From contig JBBRVU010000013.1 of assembly GCA_038246575.1 (NCBI GenBank), positions 1-41,750 on the forward strand: a stretch of 41,750 bases of DNA. Reading direction: 5' to 3'. Shown here piece by piece: positions 1-8,261 of this stretch (position 1 is its first letter; each line of letters starts with the position of its first letter). The position numbers and the translations under genes were made by a program. The DNA comes from JACCUZ01 sp038246575. GTDB taxonomy: Bacteria; Actinomycetota; Actinomycetes; JACCUZ01. The notes beneath the pieces are model-generated. The model was not told the DNA's origin and made no database searches. It worked only from the letters and a program-made list of their open reading frames with translations.

Positions 1-1053
1 GGAGAGGTGGCGGGTCGTGGTCCCGTCGAACTTGGCCAGCGAGGTCATCAGCACGGTGCGGATCGGCACGTTGATGCCGACGCCGAGCGTGTCCGTGCCG
101 CAGACGACCTTGAGCAGCCCGGCCTGGGTGAGCCGCTCGACCAGGCGGCGGTAGCGGGGGAGCAGGCCGGCGTGGTGCACGCCGATGCCGTGGCGCAGCA
201 GCCGGGACAGCGTCTTGCCGAAGCCGGCAGAGAACCGGAACCCGCCGATGGCCTCGGCGATCGCGTCGCGCTCGGCCCGGCTGGCCACGTTGATGCTGGT
301 GAGCGCCTGTGCTCGTTCGAGAGCGGCGACCTGGGTGGGATGGACGACGTACACCGGTGCCTGGTGGGTGTCGAGCAGCTCCTGCAGCGTCTCGTGCACC
401 GGGGTGGTGACGTAGTAGTAGGTGAGCGGCACCGGGCGCTCGCCGGTCGCCACGACCGCGGTGGGCCGACCGGTGCGGCGGACGAGGTCGTCCCGGAACC
501 GGGTCACGTCGCCGAGGGTCGCCGACATGAGCAGGAACTGGGCGCGGGGCAGCTCGAGCAGCGGCACCTGCCACGCCCAGCCGCGCTCCGGGTCCGCGTA
601 GTAGTGGAACTCGTCCATCACGATGGTGCCGATGTCGAGGTCGGCGCCCTCGCGCAGCGCCATGTTGGCCAGCACCTCGGCGGTCGCAGTGAGGATCGGC
701 GCGGTGGGGTTCACTGCGGCGTCGCCGGTCAGCATGCCGACGCTGTCCGCACCGAAGACCTCGCAGAGGGCGAAGAACTTCTCCGAGACGAGTGCCTTGA
801 TCGGTGCGGTGTAGATGCTGCGGCGGCTGCCCTCGGTGCGGGCCATCGCGGCGAAGTGCGCCCCGGTCGCGACCAGGCTCTTGCCCGACCCGGTGGGGGT
901 GCCGAGGATGACGTTGCTGCCCGAGACGAGCTCGATCAGCGCCTCGGTCTGCGCCGGGTAGAGCTCGAGACCCTGCTCCGTCGTCCAGGCGGCGAACGCG
1001 TCGAAGAGGGAGTCCGGGTCCGGGTCGGCCGGGATCTGGTCGACGAGGAGCAT
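1..1053 (-). CDS. DEAD/DEAH-box helicase, N-terminal part (cut by window edge)
   Basis: The minus-strand frame stays open from ATG at 1053 to the window edge (351 codons; the 3' end lies outside). It begins MLLVDQIPADPDPDSLFDAF. Superfamily 2 helicase motifs are visible: Walker A TPTGSGKS at residues 52-59, the DEFH box at 147-150 (DEAH-like), MSATL at 176-180, and a motif V-like GTDTLGVGINVPIRTV near the edge. The layout fits the actinobacterial Ski2/HelY-like helicases with a C-terminal DUF3516 domain (about 830 residues), so less than half of the protein is visible. It probably unwinds RNA in an ATP-dependent way. A TATCCT hexamer 8 nt upstream suggests a nearly leaderless transcript. The exact subfamily cannot be settled without the C-terminus. 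Confidence 0.85.
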   Translation of the reverse strand, partial: MLLVDQIPADPDPDSLFDAFAAWTTEQGLELYPAQTEALIELVSGSNVILGTPTGSGKSLVATGAHFAAMARTEGSRRSIYTAPIKALVSEKFFALCEVFGADSVGMLTGDAAVNPTAPILTATAEVLANMALREGADLDIGTIVMDEFHYYADPERGWAWQVPLLELPRAQFLLMSATLGDVTRFRDDLVRRTGRPTAVVATGERPVPLTYYYVTTPVHETLQELLDTHQAPVYVVHPTQVAALERAQALTSINVASRAERDAIAEAIGGFRFSAGFGKTLSRLLRHGIGVHHAGLLPRYRRLVERLTQAGLLKVVCGTDTLGVGINVPIRTVLMTSLAKFDGTTTRHLS

Positions 1054-1148
1054 CGGGGTCGAGGATAGGGCCCGGCCGCCTGCTGGCGTCCCGGCGCAAC
1101 CCGCTCGCCGTGGCCGTCGGCCCCCCGGACGTCCGCCCGAGTCCTAGC

Positions 1149-1406
1149 TCAGGCCGTCGGCGTGACGGGCGTGCCCGTCGGGTGCACGGCGCCCGCTGAG
1201 TCCAGGGGCATGAGGACCCACAGCAGCGGATAGACCAGGATCTGGCTGCCGGGCACGATCATCAGCAGCAGGACGAAGACGAGTCGGGCCGACCACGGCG
1301 TGAGGCCGAAGCGGCGGCCGAGGCCGGCGCAGACGCCGCCGAGGACGCGGCTGTCGCTGGACCGGACGAGGCCCTGCCGGCGGAAGGTGTCGCGGATGTC
1401 GTTCAC
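1149..1406 (-). CDS. PspC domain membrane protein
   Basis: This 85-residue protein carries the PspC signature near its N-terminus (S..RVLGGVCAGLGRRFGL, residues 17-34), followed by a hydrophobic segment with two likely membrane spans (about 40-68) and a short polar tail. PspC domains are inner-membrane parts of phage-shock or envelope-stress systems, but many actinobacterial copies are stand-alone proteins of unknown partner, and no PspA or toastrack partner is visible here. The GTG start at 1406 is preceded by GGAG at a spacing of about 9 nt. The gene is divergent from the sigma factor gene at 1549, with about 140 bases between them. Confidence 0.88.
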   Translation of the reverse strand: MNDIRDTFRRQGLVRSSDSRVLGGVCAGLGRRFGLTPWSARLVFVLLLMIVPGSQILVYPLLWVLMPLDSAGAVHPTGTPVTPTA

Positions 1407-1536
1407 GGGTGGTGCTCCAATGGTCGATGTCGTTGGTGACGTGACCAGACTGCGGCTGGTGACACCCCGAAGCGCATCGGGGAGCGACCCTGGTCGGCCC
1501 CCGATATGGCCTTGCGGGGTGTCGAGACCGGTCCCC

Positions 1537-1542
1537 TACGCT
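1537..1542 (+). promoter_or_regulatory. -10 element of a leaderless promoter (TACGCT)
   Basis: TACGCT ends 6 nt before the ATG at 1549, which places the expected transcription start at the start codon. No Shine-Dalgarno sequence precedes the ATG. Confidence 0.5.
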
Positions 1543-1548
1543 GGCCGC

Positions 1549-2529
1549 ATGACCGAGGTCGCCACTGGGGAGCCAGCGCTCGACGAGCAGCTGGAAGCGC
1601 ACCGGATCGAGCTGACGGCGTACTGCTATCGCATGCTCGGCTCGGCCTTCGAGGCCGAGGACGCCGTGCAGGACACGATGGTGCGCGCCTGGCGGGGGCA
1701 TGCGCGGTTCGAGGGCCGGGCGTCGCTGCGGTCCTGGCTGTACCGGATCGCCACGAATGTCTGCTTCGACCTGCTCGACGGCCGGCAGCGGTGGGCGCGG
1801 CCGATGGACCTGGGGCCAGCGCAGTCCGCCGACACGGCGCTGGGGGCGCCGTTGCCGGAGCAGCACTGGATCCAGCCGGTGCCCGACGGCCGGGTGCTGC
1901 CGGAGACAGGCGATCCGGCCGAGGTCGCCGAGCTGCGCGACACGGTGCGGCTGGCCTTCGTCGCCGCACTGCACCACCTGCCGCCGCGGCAACGCGCCGT
2001 CCTCATCCTGCGCGAGGTGCTGCGCTGGCCGGCGTCCGAGGTCGCGACGCTGCTCGACACGTCGGTCGCGTCGGTCAACAGCGCGCTGCAGCGGGCGCGG
2101 GCGACGCTGGGCGAGCTCGACGTGGACGGTCGCCGCGACGCCCCAGCGCTGAACGAGGAGAGCAAGGCACTGCTGACCCGCTACGTCGACGCGTTCGAGC
2201 GCTACGACATGGCTGCCCTCACGGCGCTGCTGCGCGAGGACGCGACCTGGTCGATGCCGCCGTTCGAGCTGTGGCTTCGTGGGCACGAGGACATTGCCGC
2301 GTTCTGCCGGGGGACCGGCGCGGCGTGCGCGGGCTCACGGCTGGTGGCGACGACCGCCAACGGCTCGCCCGCGTACGGGCAGTACAAGCCGTCGCCCGAC
2401 GGTGGCTTCGAGCCCTGGTCGCTGCAGGTGCTCGAGGTCGAGGACGGCGAGATCACCGGCATCGTGTTCTACCTGGACACCCCGACGTACTTCCCGCAGT
2501 TCGGCCTGCCGCCCCGGCTGGACGACTGA
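1549..2529 (+). CDS. SigG-like ECF sigma factor with SnoaL-like C-terminal domain
   Basis: This 326-residue sigma-70 family protein has region 2 at about residues 13-80 (YCYRMLGSAFEAEDAVQDTMVRAWR) and region 4 at about 135-185 (LPPRQRAVLILREVL, then the helix-turn-helix SEVATLLDTSVASVNSALQRAR). A C-terminal NTF2/SnoaL-like domain follows at about 205-320. The order and length match the M. tuberculosis SigG / TIGR02960 group. In such sigmas the extra domain takes over regulatory work, and I see no anti-sigma gene next to it. I chose ATG 1549 because region 2 begins soon after it and a leaderless -10 (TACGCT) lies 6 nt upstream; the longer reading frame upstream would overlap the PspC gene region. 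The target regulon cannot be inferred. Confidence 0.9.
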   Translation: MTEVATGEPALDEQLEAHRIELTAYCYRMLGSAFEAEDAVQDTMVRAWRGHARFEGRASLRSWLYRIATNVCFDLLDGRQRWARPMDLGPAQSADTALGAPLPEQHWIQPVPDGRVLPETGDPAEVAELRDTVRLAFVAALHHLPPRQRAVLILREVLRWPASEVATLLDTSVASVNSALQRARATLGELDVDGRRDAPALNEESKALLTRYVDAFERYDMAALTALLREDATWSMPPFELWLRGHEDIAAFCRGTGAACAGSRLVATTANGSPAYGQYKPSPDGGFEPWSLQVLEVEDGEITGIVFYLDTPTYFPQFGLPPRLDD

Positions 2530-2542
2530 GTCCCAGCAGCGT

Positions 2543-2578
2543 CGCTCAAGATCCCCATTGCTGCATGATCGACAGGGA
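2543..2578 (+). repeat. Dispersed 36-bp repeat, copy 1
   Basis: The unit begins CGCTCAAGATCCCCATTGCT and ends CATGATC-n-ACAGGGA. A copy identical except for one variable base (position 29 of the unit) starts 61 bases downstream at 2604. It lies in the gap between the sigma factor stop and the convergent hrpA stop. Confidence 0.85.
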
Positions 2579-2603
2579 ATGTGGGGGCGCTGACCTGCGG
2601 GGA

Positions 2604-2639
2604 CGCTCAAGATCCCCATTGCTGCATGATCAACAGGGA
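2604..2639 (+). repeat. Dispersed 36-bp repeat, copy 2
   Basis: This is the second direct copy of the unit at 2543. It differs only at the variable base (A here, G in copy 1) and sits 6 bases beyond the hrpA stop codon. Direct orientation means the pair does not form a hairpin with itself. A role as a terminator, a transposable intergenic element or a protein-binding site cannot be decided from one locus. Confidence 0.85.
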
Positions 2640-2645
2640 GGGTTT

Positions 2646-5600
2646 TCAGGGCGTGTGGGCGTCGAGGGCCTTGTAGATGCGCTTGGCTGAGACGGGGGTC
2701 GGGGTGCCGAGCTGCTGGGCGAAGAGGCTGACGCGCAGCTCCTGGACCATCCAGGCCACGTCGCCCACGGCGGGGTCGTCGCGACGCAGCGGCGGCAGGC
2801 CGCGTAGCCACGAGTCCACCTCGGCCTGCACCTGCGTCACCTCGGCGAGACGCTGCTGGTCGCGCGCGGCGCCGTGGGGCAGGGCGTCGAGCCGCACCGC
2901 GATCGCGCGCAGGTAGCGACGCAGGTGCGGGAGCCGGTCGCGGCCGGCCTCGGTGACGAAGCCCGGCCGGATCAGCGCGGCGAGCTGCTCGCGGATGTCG
3001 ACGTAGGTCGCGAGCACCGCCGGCTCGGCGGTCCCCGCCACCCGGGCCGAGGCATCGTGGGCGAGACCGAGGATCTCGGCGACCGCGACCACGACGGCGT
3101 ACGTCGTCTCGGGCAGCTCGGCGCGCACCAAGTCGCGCAGCCGGTCGAAGGGCTCGGCGCCGCGCACGCGGCCGTTCGTCCCGGCGACGAGGGAGTCGGT
3201 GGCGGCGTCGACGCAGTCGGCGAGCAGCAGCGGCACCGACCCGTGCGGGTTGTGGCCGAGGGCGAGCTTGCTCGCGTAGTCCAGCCGGCCGACCACGTTC
3301 TTCAGCGGCGACGGGATCGTGAGCACGAGCAGGCGCCGGAGGCCGCGTGCGGTCGCTCGATCTGCGTCGACCCGCGTGGCCAGCACCCGCAGCGCGACGC
3401 TGTCGCTCTCGTCGACCAGGGCCGGGAAACCCTTGACGGCCGGTCCGTCGCCGGGCTGCACGAAAGTCGGGGGGAGCTCGCCGAACGTCCACGACGTCAG
3501 GCCGGAGCGCTCGATGTCAGCCGCGGCTCGCGCGACGGTCCGGCGCACGTCCGGCGCAAGCCGCGCCTTCAGTGCAGCGAGGTCCTTGCCCTCCGCGACG
3601 GTGGCGCCACTGGCGTCCTCGACGCAGAACGTCATCCGAAGGTGGTCGGCAACGCGGGACTGGTCCCAGGCGTCGCGGGGGATGTCGAGCCCCGTCGCGT
3701 GGCGCAGGACCTCGCCCATCGCGTCGGTCAGGGCACCGGCGTCGCCCCGTACGGCGAGGTGGTCGAGGACGGCGCGGGCGTTGTCGGGGGCAGGGACGAG
3801 GTGGCGGCGCAGGTTCTTGGGCAGCGACTTGATCAGGGCGGTGACGAGGTCGAGCCGCAGCCCGGGCACCTGCCAGTCGAAGCCCTCGACGCGCAGCCGG
3901 TTGAGCACGGCAAGCGGCACGTGCACGGTGACCCCGTCGGCCTCGGTGCCCGGCTCGAACTGATAGCGGAGCGGCAGCGCCAGCTCGCCCTGGCGCCACT
4001 CGTCCGGGTAGTCCGCGGCCTCGACCGGGCTCGCGTCGTCGCGGACGAGCATGGACGGGTCGAACGTCAGCTGCTCGGCGTCGGCGCGTCGCGCCTTCTT
4101 CCACCACGCGTCGAAGTGCCGTCCGGAGACCGCCTCGGCGGGGACGCGCTCGTCGTAGAACTCGAACAGCGTCTCGTCGTCGACGAGGATGTCGCGGCGG
4201 CGGGCCCGGTGCTCGAGCTCCTCGACGTCCTCGAGCAGCGACCGGTTGTGGTGGAAGAACTGGTGGTGCGTGCGCCACTCGCCCTGCACGAGGGCGTGCC
4301 GGATGAACAGCTCGCGGGACAGCTCGGGGTCGATCGACGAGTAGGCAACCCGGCGCGAGGCCACGACGGGCAGGCCGTAGAGCAGGACCTTCTCGTACGC
4401 CATGACCGCCGATTGCCTGCTCGACCAGTGCGGCTCGCTGTAGGACCTCTTGACCAGGTGCGCGGCCAGCGGCTCGACCCACTCGGGCTCGATCCGCCCG
4501 AGGTCGCGTCCCCACAGCCGGGAGGTCTCGACCAGCTCGCCGGCCATCACCCACCGCGGCGGCTTCTTGAACAGCGCCGACCCGGGCCACGCGGCGAAGT
4601 GGGCGCCACGGGCACCGGCGTACTCGCGCTTCTCAGGGTCCCAGAGACCGACGTGGGACAGCAGCCCCGCCAGCAGCGACACGTGCACCGGCTTCGGGTC
4701 GTCGCCGGGGGCACCGAGCTCGCCCCTGGTCGAGATGCCGAGCGAGCGGGACACCTGACGCAGCTGGCCGACGAGGTCCTGCCACTCGCGGATCCGCAGG
4801 TAGTGCAGGAACTCCGCCTTGCACATCCGCCGGAACGCGCTGCCCGACAACGCCTTCTGCTGCTCCTGCAGATAGATCCACAGGTTGCGGTAGGCCAGGA
4901 AGTCCGACCGGTCGTCGGCAAAGCGCCGGTGCGAGGTGTCGGCGGCCTGCTGCTTCTCGACCGGGCGCTCACGCGGGTCCTGGATGGACAGGCCCGCGGC
5001 GATGACGAGCACGTCGGGGACGCACCCGTTGCGATCGGCCTCCACGACCATCCGCGCCAGCCGCGGGTCGACCGGCAGCCGGGACAGCGAGCGACCCACG
5101 GCGGTGAGCCGCTTCTTCGGGGTGCGCTGGGCGGGGTCGAGGGCGCCGAGCTCCTCGAGCAGGGCGACGCCGTCCTTGATCTGGCGATGGTCGGGCGGCT
5201 CCAGGAACGGGAACCGGGCGATGTCCCCCAGACCGATCGCGGTCATCGCGAGGATCACCGATGCGAGGTTGGTGCGCAGGATCTCGGGGTCGGTGAACTC
5301 CGGCCGGGCGAGGTAGTCGTCCTCGGAGTAGAGCCGGATGCAGATGCCGTCCGAGGTACGCCCGCACCGCCCGGCCCGCTGGTTGGCGCTGGCCTGGCTG
5401 ATCGCCTCGATGGGCAGCCGTTGCACCTTGAGCCGGTGGCTGTAGCGCGAGATGCGGGCTGTGCCGGGGTCGACGACGTACCGGATGCCGGGCACGGTCA
5501 GGGAGGTCTCGGCGACGTTGGTGGCCAGCACGATGCGCCGGCCCTGGTGCGCGGCGAAAACGCGGTGCTGCTCAGCCGCGGTGAGGCGTGCGTAGAGCGG

Positions 5601-6410
5601 GAGTACGTCGACAGGCTCGCGGTTGCGTGCGAGGTGCGCGCGCAGGGCGTCGGCGGTGTCGCGGATCTCGCGCTCGCCGGAGAGGAAAACCAGGATGTCA
5701 TTGCTGGCGCCTCCGGTCTGTTCCGTGCACAGCTCGTCGACGGCGTCGAGGATGGCGCTGACCTGGTCGCGGTCCTCGTCGGCGTCCGGGTCCTCGGGAT
5801 CGATGACGGGCCGGTAGCGCATCTCGACGGGGTAGGTGCGGCCCGAGACCTCGACGATCGGTGCATCGCCGAAGTGCGCGGAGAAGCGCTGCGGGTCGAT
5901 CGTCGCCGACGTGATGACGACCTTCAGGTCGGGACGGCGGGGGAGCAGCGACTTGAGGTAGCCGAGGATGAAGTCGATGTTGAGGCTGCGCTCGTGGGCC
6001 TCGTCGATGATCAGCGTGTCGTAGCGCTTGAGGTCGCGGTCGCGCTGGATCTCGGCGAGCAGGATGCCGTCGGTCATCAGCCGGACCATCGTGTCGGGCC
6101 CGACCTTGTCGGTGAATCGCACCGAGTAGCCGACCACGCCGCCGAGCGGCACGTGCAGCTCGTCGGCGATGCGGTCGGCGACCGTGCGTGCGGCGATCCG
6201 GCGGGGCTGGGTGTGGCCGATGACGCCGTCCACCCCACGGCCGAGCTCGAGGCAGATCTTGGGCAGCTGGGTGGTCTTGCCCGAGCCGGTCTCGCCCGCC
6301 ACGATCACCACCTGGTGGTCCCGGATCGCCGCCGCGATCTCGTCCCGGCGCTGCGCGACCGGCAGCTCGGGCGGGAAGGTGACGGTCAGCGTCGGTGGGC
6401 GGGTGGGCAT
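2646..6410 (-). CDS. hrpA: ATP-dependent RNA helicase HrpA
   Basis: This 1254-residue DEAH-box helicase is close to the usual HrpA length of about 1300. Walker A GETGSGKTTQ lies at residues 39-48, DEAH at 136-139 and SAT at 168-170. Motif V (NVAETSLTVPG) and motif VI (QRAGRCGR) follow, then the helicase-associated/OB regions and a long DUF3418-type C-terminal half. HrpA acts on RNA; in Escherichia coli it is tied to mRNA processing and rescue of stalled ribosomes. It starts at ATG 6410, shortly after a TAGGCT hexamer on the minus strand, so its leader would be very short. It converges with the sigma factor gene at 2529. The long open frame on the opposite strand is a GC-rich shadow. Confidence 0.95.
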   Translation of the reverse strand: MPTRPPTLTVTFPPELPVAQRRDEIAAAIRDHQVVIVAGETGSGKTTQLPKICLELGRGVDGVIGHTQPRRIAARTVADRIADELHVPLGGVVGYSVRFTDKVGPDTMVRLMTDGILLAEIQRDRDLKRYDTLIIDEAHERSLNIDFILGYLKSLLPRRPDLKVVITSATIDPQRFSAHFGDAPIVEVSGRTYPVEMRYRPVIDPEDPDADEDRDQVSAILDAVDELCTEQTGGASNDILVFLSGEREIRDTADALRAHLARNREPVDVLPLYARLTAAEQHRVFAAHQGRRIVLATNVAETSLTVPGIRYVVDPGTARISRYSHRLKVQRLPIEAISQASANQRAGRCGRTSDGICIRLYSEDDYLARPEFTDPEILRTNLASVILAMTAIGLGDIARFPFLEPPDHRQIKDGVALLEELGALDPAQRTPKKRLTAVGRSLSRLPVDPRLARMVVEADRNGCVPDVLVIAAGLSIQDPRERPVEKQQAADTSHRRFADDRSDFLAYRNLWIYLQEQQKALSGSAFRRMCKAEFLHYLRIREWQDLVGQLRQVSRSLGISTRGELGAPGDDPKPVHVSLLAGLLSHVGLWDPEKREYAGARGAHFAAWPGSALFKKPPRWVMAGELVETSRLWGRDLGRIEPEWVEPLAAHLVKRSYSEPHWSSRQSAVMAYEKVLLYGLPVVASRRVAYSSIDPELSRELFIRHALVQGEWRTHHQFFHHNRSLLEDVEELEHRARRRDILVDDETLFEFYDERVPAEAVSGRHFDAWWKKARRADAEQLTFDPSMLVRDDASPVEAADYPDEWRQGELALPLRYQFEPGTEADGVTVHVPLAVLNRLRVEGFDWQVPGLRLDLVTALIKSLPKNLRRHLVPAPDNARAVLDHLAVRGDAGALTDAMGEVLRHATGLDIPRDAWDQSRVADHLRMTFCVEDASGATVAEGKDLAALKARLAPDVRRTVARAAADIERSGLTSWTFGELPPTFVQPGDGPAVKGFPALVDESDSVALRVLATRVDADRATARGLRRLLVLTIPSPLKNVVGRLDYASKLALGHNPHGSVPLLLADCVDAATDSLVAGTNGRVRGAEPFDRLRDLVRAELPETTYAVVVAVAEILGLAHDASARVAGTAEPAVLATYVDIREQLAALIRPGFVTEAGRDRLPHLRRYLRAIAVRLDALPHGAARDQQRLAEVTQVQAEVDSWLRGLPPLRRDDPAVGDVAWMVQELRVSLFAQQLGTPTPVSAKRIYKALDAHTP

Positions 6411-6462
6411 CGGCCGATGAGCCTATGCGGGCGTACCCCTCGATCGTCCATTCGATAACGGC

Positions 6463-6489
6463 TGTCGATTCCCCGGTGTGTCGATCGTC
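6463..6489 (+). promoter_or_regulatory. Candidate ECF42-type promoter (TGTCGA - 17 nt - CGTC)
   Basis: TGTCGA at 6463-6468 and CGTC at 6486-6489 agree with the promoter motif reported for ECF42 sigma factors (TGTCGA at -35, CGA/TC at -10), as I recall it from the Streptomyces venezuelae work. The site lies about 60 bases before the DGPF gene that is coupled to an ECF42-type sigma gene, which would make the pair self-regulated. Confidence 0.5.
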
Positions 6490-6548
6490 GGGAAGGTGTC
6501 AGAGTCATCATGAGCCGGCCCTCCTGCGGGGCCGGGAGGGAGTGCACC

Positions 6549-6896
6549 ATGAGCGAGTACCTGATCCTGATCTACGAGGACGAGAAGCCCTACGCCGACA
6601 CATCGCCCGAGGTGTGGGAGCAGGCGATGCAGGCGCACGGCCGGTTCACCGAGCAGGTGATCGAGATGGGCGCGAAGATCCTGGGCGGCAACGCGCTCCA
6701 GCCGAGCACCACGGCGACCAGCGTCCGCGGCGATGTCGTCACCGACGGCCCCTTCGTCGAGACCAAGGAGGTGCTCGGCGGCTACTACGTCGTCGAGGCG
6801 AGCGACCTCGACCAGGCGCTGGCGATCGGCCGGCTGTGCCCGGCGCCGTACGGCGGGGTGGAAGTGCGTCCGGTCCTGGACACCTCCGGGGGGTGA
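6549..6896 (+). CDS. YCII-related DGPF domain protein
   Basis: This 115-residue protein has the diagnostic DGPF motif (DGPFVETKEVLGGYYVVEA) in a YCII/dimeric alpha-beta barrel fold. ATG 6549 is preceded by GGGAGGG at 8 nt. Its TGA overlaps the GTG of the following sigma factor gene, which indicates translational coupling. DGPF proteins are the standard genomic partners of ECF42 sigma factors; their biochemical role is unknown, and proposals as ligand sensors are inference. I see no transmembrane segment or signal peptide. Confidence 0.92.
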   Translation: MSEYLILIYEDEKPYADTSPEVWEQAMQAHGRFTEQVIEMGAKILGGNALQPSTTATSVRGDVVTDGPFVETKEVLGGYYVVEASDLDQALAIGRLCPAPYGGVEVRPVLDTSGG

Positions 6897-8149
6897 GCAG
6901 CCCGGCCGAGATCGCCGCTGCGGTGGCTGCCGCGCACCGTCGCGAGTGGGCATACGTGCTCGCCGCGACGGTGCGGGTCGCCGGCAGCATCGACCTGGCC
7001 GAGGACTGTGTGCAGGACGCATACGGCGCGGCTCTTGACGCCTGGCTGCGCGACGGGGTGCCCCGGTCGCCGGGGGCCTGGCTCACGACGACGGCGCGGC
7101 GCCGGGCACTGGACGTCCTGCGCCGTGAAGCGACGCTGCGGCGCAAGCTGCCGCTGCTCGTCGAGCCGGCGGGGTCGCACGAGGGGGAGGAGCTCGGGGG
7201 GCAGGCCGGGGAGGGTGACGTGATCCCGGACGACCGGCTGCGTCTCGTCTTCACCTGCTGTCACCCGGCGCTGGCCCGGGAGGCGCAGGTGGCGCTGACG
7301 CTGCGGCTGGTCTGCGGCCTGACCACGGGTGAGATCGCGCGGGCGTTCCTGGTGTCCGAGCCGACGATGGCCGCCCGGGTGACCCGGGCGAAGAAGAAGA
7401 TCAGCGGGGCCGGGATCCCGTACCGCGTGCCCGGCTCGGCGCAGCTGCCGGAGCGGCTGGACGCGGTGCTCACCGTCGTGCACCTCGTCTTCACCACCGG
7501 GCACACGGCGCCGGGAGGTGCGGACCTCGTCCGCGCGGACCTCGTCGAGCGCGCGGTCGACCTGGCCCGGATGCTGATGCTGCTGATGCCCGACGAGGCC
7601 GAGGTCCGTGGGCTGCTCGGACTGCTGCTGCTGACCGACGCGCGGCGCCCGTCGCGGCTGGCGGACGACGGGTCCCTCGTTCTGCTCGAGGACCAGGACC
7701 GTTCGCGCTGGGACGCCGGGGCGATCACCGAGGGGCTGGCGCTGGTCTCCTCGGCCTCGCGGCCCACGCCCGGGCGCTTCACGCTGCAGGGGGCGATCGC
7801 CGGGGTGCACTCGGGGTCGCCGACCTGGGAGGTGACCGACTGGCGGCTGCTGCTCGAGCTGTACGACGCGCTGCTCGTGGTCTGGCCCAGCCCCGTCGTC
7901 GCGCTGAACCGGGTGGTGCCGGTGCTGATGGTCTACGGCCCGGAGGCGGCGCTGGAGGAGGTGACGGGGCTGGAGGCGGACCCGAGGCTGCACGACTACC
8001 GCTATCTCGCCTCGACCAAGGCCGACATCTTGCGCAGATTGTCCCGTGACGCCGAGGCGGCGCAGGCCTACCGCGCTGCTCTGGAGCTGGCGGACAACGA
8101 CGCCGAGCGCACCTTCCTCGAGGGCCGGATCGCCGCCCTGCGCAGCTGA
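6893..8149 (+). CDS. ECF42-type RNA polymerase sigma factor with long C-terminal extension
   Basis: This is a 418-residue sigma factor. Region 2 lies in the first 75 residues (VAGSIDLAEDCVQDAYGAALDAW... PGAWLTTTARRRALDVLRRE). Region 4 lies at about 110-165 (LRLVFTCCHPALAREAQVALTLRLVCGLTTGEIARAFLVSEPTMAARVTRAKKKI), followed by a roughly 220-residue alpha-helical extension (DUF6596/TPR-like, with LLGLLLLTDARR and VVALNRVVPV). This is the ECF42 layout, in which the extension replaces an anti-sigma factor. The GTG start at 6893 overlaps the TGA of the DGPF gene; upstream in-frame codons belong to the shadow of that gene. The first 25 residues are rich in Ala and Arg. Confidence 0.92.
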   Translation: MSSPAEIAAAVAAAHRREWAYVLAATVRVAGSIDLAEDCVQDAYGAALDAWLRDGVPRSPGAWLTTTARRRALDVLRREATLRRKLPLLVEPAGSHEGEELGGQAGEGDVIPDDRLRLVFTCCHPALAREAQVALTLRLVCGLTTGEIARAFLVSEPTMAARVTRAKKKISGAGIPYRVPGSAQLPERLDAVLTVVHLVFTTGHTAPGGADLVRADLVERAVDLARMLMLLMPDEAEVRGLLGLLLLTDARRPSRLADDGSLVLLEDQDRSRWDAGAITEGLALVSSASRPTPGRFTLQGAIAGVHSGSPTWEVTDWRLLLELYDALLVVWPSPVVALNRVVPVLMVYGPEAALEEVTGLEADPRLHDYRYLASTKADILRRLSRDAEAAQAYRAALELADNDAERTFLEGRIAALRS

Positions 8150-8261
8150 GCCGTGCGCCCGCTCAGGGTCGACCCCGAGACCGGCCTCCGGGTGAGGCAA
8201 GGGTCGGGTCAGGCGTACTCCCCGATGCGAGGTGGGCCACGTCGCGCCGATGCTTGCGCTC

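Noticed and set aside
2874..6458. A 1194-codon open frame opposite hrpA, and many similar long antisense frames.
   Set aside because: High GC content removes stop codons from antisense frames. The product is low-complexity, rich in Arg, Gly, Val and Asp, without any domain, while the other strand encodes a complete HrpA.
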